A stretch of DNA of 64,000 bases from Rotaria sp. Silwood1. Lineage: Eukaryota > Rotifera > Eurotatoria > Philodinida > Philodinidae. Made by a program: the position numbers and the translations under genes. Position 1 is the first letter of the stretch; every line of letters starts with the position of its first letter. This document shows positions 50,868-62,337 of the stretch, piece by piece. The notes under the pieces were generated by a model that saw only the letters and a list, made by a program, of their open reading frames with translations, did no database searches and was not told the DNA's origin. The stretch covers positions 372,001 to 436,000 of the forward strand of contig CAJNOP010000090.1 of assembly GCA_905250075.1 (NCBI GenBank). The letters are read 5' to 3'.

Positions 50868-53800
50868 ATAAGATCTGATGAGTACTGATGATATTTAAAA
50901 TATTTCCCATATAATTACTACAACTTTCGGATATTAAAAATAATAAAAGATTCTTTGTCACCTATTAGTATCTATAAAAATCGTAGTCTAACACATGTTA
51001 GTTATTGAAATCAGTACTGAAGTCTGTTCAAACAAACTGTATTATCTAAATTTTCATCCACCGAATACTATTGCCAATTTTCTGACTTTTCTGCAAAAGT
51101 AGAAAATCTTTTTGGTTGATTCCAGTTAGCATTCAGAGAAAAAACAAGAAATTGCTATTATTTAAAAGTATCTTTATTTGAAATTTTCAAAGGCATCGTG
51201 AGTTTTTTTGAAATCATTCAGCATGATATTGTGCTAATTGAATGTTTTGACATGCCATTGTTCGACATTTTACAAATATGACTTTGAAAAAACTACGAAA
51301 AAGCAAATTGATTAAAATGAACTAACTTCTGTTAATTTCAATTATTATTTCAATAGTATTCTGAGTTACCATGTGAAAATACCCAGTTTGGAAATTCTAA
51401 AACTTGTTTCGAATTTTCGTGCCGTATTCTGTTTTATTTTCTTGCTCAAAGTCCTGTTATCTATAATATACTAAATTTAAAACTGTCGGCGTTATTTATT
51501 AACTTCGAAATGAATGTATGATTGTTAGCATTGAATATGAAGATAGAGTAAACGAAAACAACAATACCATTATGATTATATTTCTAAAGTTCTTATAGAA
51601 TTGATTTGGAAACTTAAAAACAATTAATATCATTTATAGCTTCGAGTTTCTACGCGAAGCAGCAATAAACATAAATTTCTTAATAAAACAGGAATATCTG
51701 AACCAAAAGACACTATAAGTTCTTATCTTTATGAGACATATTCTCTAAAGAATTTTTTTAATAGCTTGTTTCAGAAATCGTTTTTAAATTTAGGACCAAA
51801 TCATTCTGTAAAATAAAACAATTTTGAATAATAAGTCGATACAATGAAATGCAATTCGGCTTTTAAATTTCATAAATTCTATAAGTCAGATGAGTTGTTT
51901 TTTTTACTTTCTTTTTTCAAAATTACCCTACTATATCCATGTTCTCTCTTAAATATTGTACTATCATTTTTTCAATGTTGGGAAAGCTGCTAACTAAATT
52001 CTAGAATACAGCAAAAGTAATGTACAAATGATTGAAACGATTAAATATTTAAGTTCTTTTCTTTTGAAACAGTGACCTGATTCAATAATGCAAATGATCT
52101 CCGTTGTATATGACAACATAAATTTTCAAAGACTTTGAAGACATTCAGAAGTCTAAGACTTTTCGATAAAGTAAATGCTTGAATTATTTTGCTTAAATAA
52201 GATCAACTAATGACTAATATTGTGAAAAATAAGAGAAACTAATCATCTTAGTTTGTAAAACGGTGTTATTGGATCTAATTAAGAAAAAAAGTACAATCTT
52301 CTTATTTTTTAATTGTTTTAAAAAAAATAGATATTTGTAAGTCAAACAGTTTATTGAATGTTCAATTAGTAATTAGTAACATTCAGTTCAAGTTGAATGA
52401 GAATAAAAAAAGAAAAATATAAGGTATAACATGGAATATGATTTGATTAGTTGAAAAAGAGATAGATAAGTTACATTCATTATTGTATGTAGCGTGTATA
52501 TGTAGCTTATCTTAACCTGTGCTAGCTCATCTCGTCGTGCTAGCTTCTCATCGATGAGTACTTTGAAGGAGAAGGGAAATAAACATAATCAAAAATCATG
52601 TTTTTCAAGTCTATTAAAGATAGTATCAGTTTACTATTAGGCCGCTTCTGGTAGAAGAAATCGGAAAAAAATTGAAATAGAACCGATAGCCGTCCCCTTC
52701 AAGGATTGTCGAAACAAATTTTTCTTCTTGATTCTGATTTTTTCAAAAAAAAAATACTTAGTTTACAAATATGATGAGATTATCAAAACTTTAGCTGAAA
52801 CTAAAAATCTCGAAAGAACAAAATTAAAAATAACAAGTACTGGAAACTTTGAAATAAAAATATTAATGATAGAAATGTTGAAAGTAAACTGTCAATAGAA
52901 ACATGTCGAAAAGTGATCTGAAGATTTTTGAATATTTTCCCATTTAGAACATAAAAAACAAGCAGATAAATTTGAATCAAATGTTTATTTTTGACAAAGG
53001 AAGAATAAAAGATAAGCATAAATACTTTGAAATATTAGTGTTATCGATCTTAAATAATATTTTTTAATTTTCTTTTCCTATAACTAAAGACTGCCTGTTG
53101 AAAGGATCAGATGCTGTAATAAAATCATTATTATATTAATTATACAATATGTTTATCAAATTTTGTAATGCTGTTCTTCATTTTTTTTTAAACTTCGATA
53201 CACAAGAAGTTCATTGAAGTGTAATATTCTGTATAGATTTTTCTTCCATTTTGAAAAAGTTAAACAAATATCCACACATTTGAGTGATTTCAATAAATAT
53301 CAGAATTCATTTTATTAGGATAACCTGCAATTAAAAACAGCAAGTTGATCGTTTTATTCATCAAACATATATACTACAAATTTAACGCTTAAGTTGATAT
53401 TGACAGTACAACAATGACATCTTCATTGTTATTCAACATCTTTTAAAACAATCATTATTTAACAAATTTAAGTTTTACTTCTATAAATTTTCTTTTCAAG
53501 CCTTTTTCATTTTCTATATTTTGTACTTCCTACATTTTACTCTGGATATTTTTAGTTTTGACAGAAGTTAAATTTACCTATGATGGATAACCTAATCTTA
53601 ATCGAAACTGTTTTAGCAATTATCTGATGTGGCTGCAATACTGTACCTTTAATCAACTTCTTATTTCCTGCATTACTTTAAAAAATGTACTTATTATAAA
53701 AGTATTCTTGTTCTCAAGAGTCTAGATTCTCAATCAAATTTAATTGTGCCATTTTTTGTTCACATTGATTCATCAATAGCATGATTAAGTAAATTAAAAT

Positions 53801-54438
53801 ATTGAAAGAAATAATTATCGATAATATCAATATTAACAAACAAACTATCTGTTGATTTTTTGTTATTTGAATTATCAGAGTCGAGAATAATTTTTCAAGT
53901 GAACAAGGCAACAAAATATCCAGTTTTTGTAAATACTACAGGCACTGATAAAAATGTTTGCTCTTTCGATACAAATTTGTCAATAAATTACTTAATTACA
54001 AAAAAATTTATTCTAAAATGATAATATATAAGATCTCTCTTGTTTATTTACAAATAGTCAAATAAACTATTAATTTCATATATAAAAAAGAATCTTCGGC
54101 ATATATGTGCTTTATCTTCGATCATAATTTTGCATACCATATTTTAAAATTTGAGAAATAACAATCATAATATCGTTCCACTTTCATTGTAATACATAGA
54201 GATCTTGAATAAAGTGCGCTATATCCTTATATGTTTTTTTTCCTATGAATATATGTTTAAATAATATTGTATGGTACAGTATTAAAATAGAATAATAGAC
54301 TACATAACATACAAGTTTGTTTTATTTTTATTTTTTTTAAGACAAGAGAAAAAGAGAGTAATAATGATAGATAAGAAAAAAAAGAACGAAAGTAATAATG
54401 ATAGATACGAAAAAAAAAGAAAAAAAGGAAAGTAGTAA
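50868..54438. other. Gene-poor AT-rich region
   Basis: About 3.6 kb with no recognised exon, RNA gene or element. A short hydrophobic minus-strand frame near 53714-53914 lacks an ATG and is not called. An A/G-rich simple repeat (units of AGTAATAATGATAGATA) lies at 54353-54450. Confidence 0.45.
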
Positions 54439-57400
54439 TCATAGATAAGATAAATGCACATAGATAAGACCAAATTGACCAGCCAGTTCATTTTCCACTA
54501 CAAAAAAAAAACAAGGCAATGATTATAATATAACGAAAAATATTTACTGTATGTAATCATATCAACTTCATCAGGCATTTCAGCAATTTGTACTGCAAAA
54601 CGACTTTGAACTTCATTAAGAATTTTTGCATCACTTCCATCTGCAACAAATGTTATTACCAAACATTTTGCACCAACTTCACCATCACGAGCCATCTAAT
54701 ATTAAATATTTTAATAAATAAAAACAAATTTTCTTTCGAACATACTCGTTCAAGATAAGTATCTGTATTTTCTGGCATATCATAATTAAATACAATATTA
54801 GCACGTGCAACATTCATACCACATTCAAATAATTTTGTTGCAACGACAATACGTGTTTGACCTTCTTTAAATTTTTTATAATGTGCCAAACTAAACAAAT
54901 ATAATTATTTAAGTTTTCTATTATTTCAATTAAAAATAAACAAACCGTTCGTTTTTTGGTATACCAGGATGAATTTCAATAGCAGGCAAATTATTTTCAT
55001 TCAATGATTTGCATAAACGTTTGCAACTTGATACAGATTTACGAAAAATAACAGCTTGTTTGAATGGTAAAACATTCAGTAAACGAAATAATTCTTTTTT
55101 TTTATCATCATTATTTAAAGTAACGTAATATTGTTGAACACCATGAAGTTTTGATTTTGTTTCATTGTCAATAGAAATTTCAATTTGCTAAAAAAATCAA
55201 ATGACTCTTGATAAATATAATAATGCTTAAAACTTACATCGTCGGTAGAAGCTGCATGTGTTTGCTGTGTTTCTTTATTTGGACTTAATTTACCGTCGTT
55301 TTGCATCAAGTTAATTAATTTACCTAATTTATCATTAAATTGTTCCATCAAGTTAAGCAATTTATTGTTGATGGCAACTTGGTTATTGTTGATGGTATCT
55401 TGGCTCTGCATGAATTTTGCCAACATCTCGATTATAATTTCTTGTTTGTCTGGAGTTGGTGCTGTTGTTGCTGCTATTGATGGTGCTGGTTCTTGGATGA
55501 CCTAAAAATTTATTTCGAGTTAAACTCCATTTCTATTAATAACAGTTTATCGCATTGCTCCATACAACGTATTATAACTGAATATTTCAATTAAAATTGA
55601 TGAGAATAATGGCAACTCACATAATTTGATATTACAACCGTTAGCAAGATGCAATGCTCACCAATACATAAGACTTCATATAAACCGATTACTAAAACTG
55701 ACAGGCATCCAAGAACATGAAAAACTTATGTAATATCATTTTCTTCGATGGAATACAGCCATTATCATGCGACTCTCTATAATCATATAGCAACTTCAAA
55801 TGAAATCTTTTAATATTGTTTTATTATGAAAATATCAAGGAAAATATCTTAGAATAACCAATGTGTAGATGAACTTATAAGTTGTAAGATACTCATTCAT
55901 TCTATGTTTAAGATATGATTCCAATCATTAGTTCAACAGATTCGTCTTGAGATTTTGACAGCAAAACACAACATTAAAAAATCTCACTCGGAGTTCCTGC
56001 ATGATTCATAACTGATTGTGTTTTTCTAGATCAGCATAGTCAAAAAAATTAATGGCTTTGTTTACATTAGGGGTGACACATTACTATTACTTTTTTATTA
56101 CTATTACTCAGTAATTGATAATACTAATTATTACTTTATTACTTATTACCGGTAATAAAGTAATAAAACTTTGAAAGTAATAATAGTAATTAGTAATGCA
56201 GCAATAAGTAATAACGAGTAATAATTATTACTGTACTAAAGTAATAATAAAATAATAAATGCGATATAACGTAAACAAGAAGAGCAGGTAAGATATTGGA
56301 AGATAAATATTATTTATTGTTGATATATTATTTCGTAGATACCATCTCAAAACGCGCTGAATGCATAGAAAAAAAACTATATATCATAGCATTGAATTCG
56401 ATTCTATATGTTCATACCTTGTTTCTTTCCTTCGTAGCCCACTCAGCTGCCGTTTTTGGCGTCTACTATTGCAACACTAGAAAAACCATGAAATAAACTT
56501 TGGATGTTTGTTTATCAAAAACATGAATTTCATTTATTTTAATTAGCTAATAAAAAAAAATTCATACAGTATAGTTTTTGCATAACAGATGGTCTAGATT
56601 AACAAAAACATCTTACACTATAGAGAGCGACTAAAATAAAGCATACATCATTTGCTCTTTAATGATTCGACTTATACGACAAACCTACATATTTTTAAAA
56701 TTCGAAAAATATAATCCTAGTATGCACTGACATGGTCCTAGGTTATTAATAATGGCAATTGCATAAATTATAAAAGAAAAGTACGAGTGTTTTCTCTGTT
56801 TTAATTAACAAAATTTTGTTACTCAGCTAAGTTAACTTTCTATGTTTTAGTGAAGTATTATCTTAATCAAACTTGTTCTTCATAATCCAAAAACTGTACT
56901 TCTTTCATCTATAATCTATAACTATTTAGGTCAATTTATGTGAAATAATGAAATATAACGGTGTCGTAATGCTTTAATGAAGAAGTGAAAGTCTAATCGG
57001 TGATTAGAAATAATTCTACTATCCTGTTTATCATTACTTATTACTTTATTACTTTTTTGTATGCTTATTACTATTACTGGTAACTAGTAATAACAGTTAT
57101 TACTTTTATTATCTTATTACCAATATTTCTTTATTACTTTTATTACTTTTCAAAATTATTACTTATTATTAGTAATAGTAAAGTGCCACCCCTAGTTTAC
57201 ACCTGTTTTTACATCGAAAAAATGTGCTCGATGCTATGGAAACATCAAGCAGTTGATATAAAATAAAAAGTATTCATGCATGACAGAAAGAGTAAGAAGA
57301 AGTGGAAGAGAAAAAAAGGAAAAGACAAGCGCAGTATCTAGCAAAGAAATATAATTAATCTTATTATTTTATTTTAAAATACTCACATAATGACAATGGA

Positions 57401-57861
57401 TCATTGGATTTTTTCTATCTTTACACATAGCTAATTTAGTTTTTATCTAAATTAAATGAACTAAAGAAAAACGAATATATCTCTCTTTACATATTACTTT
57501 TTTTCCTTTGTATACGTAAAACGTGATCGTTGCTATGACTACAAAAAATATATCATTGGAGGAGAGAAAGAAACACATGGACTATTCTATGAAAGTGAAT
57601 GCTTTTGGAACATTTTTACTTTAATCACCGCACCCTCACCCTCACGCAGTACTGTGTGCGTAAATTACACCAATCAATGTGAAACGGTGATTAAAGTAAA
57701 AATGTGCCATGCATTTTATCAGAAGCCTCATACTATTGCAAAGGTCATTGAGTTTAATTGAAATATAAACGAGATCTATAGCTGTGTTTTTAAGGAAAAC
57801 AATACTATTAGCATAGTTTCTTTTAGACCGAACTGTGAGTTTCACATACCTTTAGTTTCAT
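54439..57861 (-). CDS. Coiled-coil-like protein fused to the C-terminal RecA lobe of a UAP56/DDX39B-like helicase
   Basis: Exons in transcript order, 57861-57850, 57446-57387, 55501-55238, 55187-54946, 54890-54746, 54695-54548, 54497-54439, join in phase to 309 aa. Residues about 113-300 align with the second helicase lobe of the mRNA-export ATPase UAP56 ([22 protein letters not shown]-like [33 protein letters not shown]). The first RecA lobe, with Walker A and DEAD, is absent. In its place residues 25-112 form a Pro/Ala then Gln/Asn/Leu-rich, probably coiled-coil segment ([27 protein letters not shown]). Motif V is TKLFECGMN instead of T..FGRGMD, and motif VI is ERMARDGE instead of HRVARAGR. 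It cannot be an active ATPase. The 12-nt first exon is doubtful; an ATG at 57428 is an alternative start. Regular splicing and open frames argue against simple decay. Confidence 0.75.
56068..57194. mobile_element. 1.13-kb hAT-like element with TTACTA-type arrays
   Basis: The ends are inverted: TAGGGGTGACAC at the left and GTGCCACCCCTA at the right. Flanks GTTTACAT (56060-56067) and GTTTACAC (57195-57202) match at 7 of 8 positions, as for an aged hAT target duplication. Both subterminal regions are built of degenerate TTACTATTACT/AGTAATA units. No transposase is encoded. It lies in intron 2 of the half-helicase gene. Confidence 0.75.
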
Positions 57862-58435
57862 TGTATAATGAAAAAATACATAAAATGAAAACTCTAACAA
57901 TTAACAGCCGATAGTTACTTTACAAAGATAATTAAACATCTACGAACCATTTCTTTTATTTATTTCTTCATCTTCAACAGAAACCTTTTTTAGTTTCAGT
58001 CTTTTTTTTTACTGGTACTCTGTGTTCTATTTGTCGTTTTCTTATTTTCTATTTTTTAAATTTTTTTTCTTCTTATTTTTTAATTAGTTATTATTATGTA
58101 CTTTAACTAGTAAACATGTTCTCAGTGTAAGACTAAAAATTAGTTCAGTCATTATTCTAGTTATAATTTTTGAGTTGTATCTGATCAATTTTTGTAATGA
58201 AAAAGTTAATTCAGTTATAACTATCAGCTATACTTTTAATTTTCAACTCGATTAACATTGTAGTTTTTTGAGTAAATTTGACTAAGTTGAAAACATAGCC
58301 TGTTTAGTTTGATTGAGATGTTTGAGAGAACAGATAAAAAAATATACATATGTTTGCAACATTCTTACTTCAGAAAATCAGCATTTATGAATTCTTTCCT
58401 TGTTGTACTTTATTACTTACTTCAATTAATTCTGA
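57862..58435. other. Spacer upstream of the half-helicase gene
   Basis: T-rich spacer that may include the promoter of the minus-strand gene. Nothing else was recognised. Confidence 0.4.
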
Positions 58436-59090
58436 TGAAACAATAAAACCTAATTCATTATTATATTGCATATTTTCATTAATATTTATTTGATAAAGAT
58501 ATCAGATGTATTTTGGTAGATTATTGTTTTGAAATAATATAGCACTCTAGATAATTAAATAGAATTTTATTTAAAGAAAATTTTCAAGACCAAAAAACCT
58601 TTTTTTGAAAATATTTCTTTTTTTATTTTTGTCTTTTCTTTCGAACAATTCACCACATTATTCAAATATTGTTTTTTCTAATTGAAAGTCTCTTTAACAT
58701 ATTATTCTCGGAACTGTGACATGTTATATACGATAAAATAAAATAAAAACCAAACTCTTAAATATTGTTCCATGCTTTTTAACATTCATCATGTTTTGCC
58801 AGTTTTTTATTTTTTCCAGAGCCATCAAATCGAGTTCTGTTTGAGAATTTAATAATGCAAGCAAACTCTCTTTGTCCATCATGATTTCGTAAAAAAAATA
58901 AGTCGTAGACAAGTAGATCTGAAGAATGTGAAACTTACTGAACGATTTTTCCCCCTTTTTCAAAAAATGATCTTACTGAATTTAGGTTTCAATATTTAAC
59001 AAATGCAGCTATAAAAAACAACAACACAAATAGAATTTTATATAGTTTTAATATTAACATACACATATATTACCGAAGTAAAGGTTCAAT
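58436..59090 (-). pseudogene. Duplicated Dicer 3'-end fragment
   Basis: A direct, collinear copy of about 37974-38940. It includes the pseudogene's platform relic (same TGA codon), the 3' flank, the dsRBD exon relic (58755-58890) and the intron plus exon start upstream. A 4-bp deletion in the dsRBD exon (after GACAAA) shifts the frame, and KNKKLAK-equivalent codons are now read out of frame. Homology stops abruptly near 59090, in the middle of the exon after GGTTCAATAATC. The copy lacks one of the two tandem 3'-flank repeats. It is non-functional. Confidence 0.85.
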
Positions 59091-59180
59091 AATCAGCCAG
59101 ATAAATGGAAATGCCGATAGAGATAAATATATCGCGAATAGATTCGCTGGCAGAAAAATGATCCACTCAAGAATTGTTCG

Positions 59181-59360
59181 ATGTTAAGGAGTTTGTGTGA
59201 CAATCTTGATGATACAATAATATTTGAGAATAAATTCAATAGAAACAGTCCATCCAAAAATGAATTAATTTATAATGAAACATATATAGATAAATCTTAT
59301 AAAAGACATTATACTTTCATAATAGACAATAATGAAAAAAAAATACTGCCGTCAGTGTAA
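59181..59360 (+). pseudogene. Small coding-like fragment, unidentified
   Basis: A 59-codon ATG-initiated plus-strand frame (begins MLRSLCDNLDDTIIF) has protein-like composition. Just upstream, another frame looks coding (NRFAGRKMIHSRIV) and runs into it with a frame change, suggesting a broken older gene. No family was recognised. Confidence 0.25.
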
Positions 59361-62166
59361 AAAAAATCCGATGAATATTTTCAAATAAAAAGTCCCAATA
59401 ATCCGTCAAAAAAGATAAAACTTCAAAATATTTTTCATGAAAAATTTAATCCGAAAAAAATAAACGAGATATCTATCAATCAATGTGAATATTTTTATCC
59501 ATTAATTCATGCTTTTGATAAGGTCAATTCAATTTTTATCTAACAGAAAACTTTTATTTTCCACTCTAGTTGAACAAAGGAAAGTATAGCATGTCTTTTG
59601 AATTTTCATTTCATTCTAAAGAAAACAAAAAATCGTTCTGACGATAACATCAGATGATTAGAAAGAAAAGAAATTTTCATTTTCTTGCGTTCTGACCTCC
59701 TCCCTTTCTTTCGTCATTTCATTATAATGATTCATAGTTTGTACGTATCTGTTTGACACTCACCGATTTTGTTTCGCATATATTTCTCTTTAAAAGAAGG
59801 AGTGAACCAGAAATGAAGTTATCTTTGCGCAGCGGCAGTACCTTATCCAATGAGCGTTTCGCGAGGAGAGGTTATTGCTAGTTGAAAACTTAAACCCAAT
59901 ATCCCGCACATTCTGGCTTCTGTCGGAATGGTTGCAATTTTTGCTGCTTCTTCGGAGGCGTTCAAAAAATTATAGTGAAAAATTCTCAGAATTGCATTTG
60001 TTATCTTCTTTCGACCAGCTAATAAATTTTAAACTGTTTCATATTATTTAAAAGACGGTTAAACACATTTTTATTCATGATGTGTATTTAAAATTCGTTC
60101 ATTGCTTAACATAGTTATTGTGGTCATGAGATTATTTCTCTTTGTCATTTTTTTAATAAAAATGTATTTTTATGTTTTTCCAATAGTTATTAAATGTGTT
60201 CATGTATCCTATAACTGATGAATGTGATCATTTTTTCAAACATAAATTGATTCTAAAATAGATTTGTTATCTTTATTATGTTAGGCAACTGAAATACAGA
60301 AATTTCATTTTTACATTGATAGTATTCTACTAGATATTCTTTTAAAATTATGATTTATTTGTAAATTTGAATTAATTGATTATATGCAACAGAAAATCCA
60401 ATGTGATCTGAAATATTAACGTTCATTTATCTTTTTTTGCTCACTTAATTCAATCCAATGGAAATTTGAATGAAAAATTATCTTACATATGTAACAGTTG
60501 TCCAAGTAATTGATTTATTTGAACTAAATCATTTGTTTGTTTTAATGCATTATCAACGATAATTGGAAACAAAAATCGATTAAAGAGAATCAATCCAAAA
60601 AAAAAAGGATTTATTTCTGATGCCGATTTGAATCGTACATCTATTTGTTTTAATCACTACTGCATTATCAACATGTGCCGTTGACGATTTTTTTATGTAG
60701 TGTAAATCACAGCATTTGCATAGTCTGCTGTGTACACATCCAACATCCATATTTTACTATGTCGACAATAACCATCAAAATTAATTTACTTTGTTACGTG
60801 ATAATTTAAACTACTGAGAACCTCTAGAAATGCTTTTTGATTTCGATCGAAATCTTGAAATCTGACAGTGAGACAACCGCTTTCAGATCTGCAATGAAAT
60901 TTTTTCGTCGAATGCAGTGAGGTTCACAAAAAAAGGCATTTTCGATTTGAAAATTTCTTTTTATCGTTTTCAGATTTATTAAAATGAAAGTAGTAAAATA
61001 AGTTAGTTGCCGCTCTCTTTGTATATATTCTAAACAGCTGTGAAAACAACTGATGATTGATAATCAATCAGAGAGAGTGGTAGGAGGTCAATTGAAAGTA
61101 TTTATTAAAAATTTATTGATACTTTTTAATACAACTATCTTGATAATAACTTTGGCAATGGCTACTTTAAAATATCGCACTGATCTAGAGCACGAAACAA
61201 AACCTGATTCCAACGCAACGTAAATATCTACTGAAGGAAAAGCGTTTATATCCTATCGTAAACCTCATATTTCCTTTTTTTTAAATGAAATTTCGATCTT
61301 TTCCATAATAAACATTCGCAACTTAGTAGCACCGTTGGAAGTCAATGGAAACTCGTATACCATCTAATTTTATGTCGCGATGGTCTCGAAATTAAAAAGT
61401 AGCAACATATTCGTTCGAGTATAGGATGAAAGATCACTATTGTAATCGACACAGTCGGTTTTCGATCTTTAGTAGTGACTTTAGTTTCTCTTTACAGAGT
61501 TCGACCAAACGGCAATATTTTGTGGATTTTGTTTATTTTTCAGCAGGCAACAATCACATTTGAAAGCGTAAATGAAATGTTGATAGATATTTATAAAGCT
61601 CTCGTACTGATAGTCTCATTAATATCTTTTCTCGAAAAGATCTTCTGTTGGTCAATCGAAGACTCGAAACAAAGACTTTCGAAATGCAAAAAGACGACGA
61701 AATAAAACATACTTCAGGACAGTAAAGATCGATAGGTATAGATCCAACTTTCGTTTCCGTTGTATAGAACTTCATTCGAATTCAAAAAAATTGAAGGGAA
61801 AACATTGCTTCATACCTGAATCCCTACTGTTGATTTGGTCGATATGTCATCTAGTTAGTCAATTTACCCATGTATTTTTAACGAGTTTAATTTTCCTCAT
61901 AAACATTAACTTCAATCAAATTTTAAAGTTCACTCAAACGTGTATTATTGTCGTACTCAACAAGAATTATTTGAACATCTATTGGATCAATCAACAAATA
62001 AAATCTTTACTTGTTCCAGCCAAGTTCTTTTTTATATTTAGTTTGACGAATAACGGTAGTATCGAATTTATTCACTGAATATACTTGAACAAGATAATAG
62101 TTTAGAGGATGTGTTTTTTGAAAACAAAATAAGGTTTATAAAAGATTTATTTTAATTTTAATTAGA
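59361..62166. other. Gene-poor region with one coding-like exon relic
   Basis: Mostly AT-rich non-coding DNA. On the minus strand at about 60489-60593, a 34-codon protein-like frame (RFLFPIIVDNALKQTNDLVQ) ends at a GTAAGA donor. It may be an exon relic but has no partner exons. Confidence 0.35.
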
Positions 62167-62337
62167 TGAGTATTATTCAATACTTAATATTATTATGTGA
62201 ATTCTGTCATGAAAATAGTCTTGATTTACTTGTTCAACTACAATATATAAAAATCCATCCAAATTTTCATCGTATGCAAAATGAGCATTCGGCAACAATT
62301 ACAAATCTGTTACTCAGATATCTGTATTTGATATGAA
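62167..62337 (+). pseudogene. Coding-like exon relic
   Basis: An ATG-started frame of 56 codons (MSIIQYLILLCEFCHENSLD, continuing with LVQLQYIKIHP) has codon use like real exons here. It ends in TGA with no convincing splice partners. The LLCE...N.LDL pattern faintly recalls the armadillo-like repeats of IP3/ryanodine receptors, too weak to assign. Confidence 0.25.

Noticed and set aside
53714..53914. Hydrophobic 66-codon minus-strand frame
   Set aside because: It has no ATG and a composition expected from AT-rich DNA; no flanking exons were found.
58724..58963. A 79-codon minus-strand open frame
   Set aside because: It is the Dicer dsRBD exon relic read out of frame after a 4-bp deletion; it does not encode a new protein.
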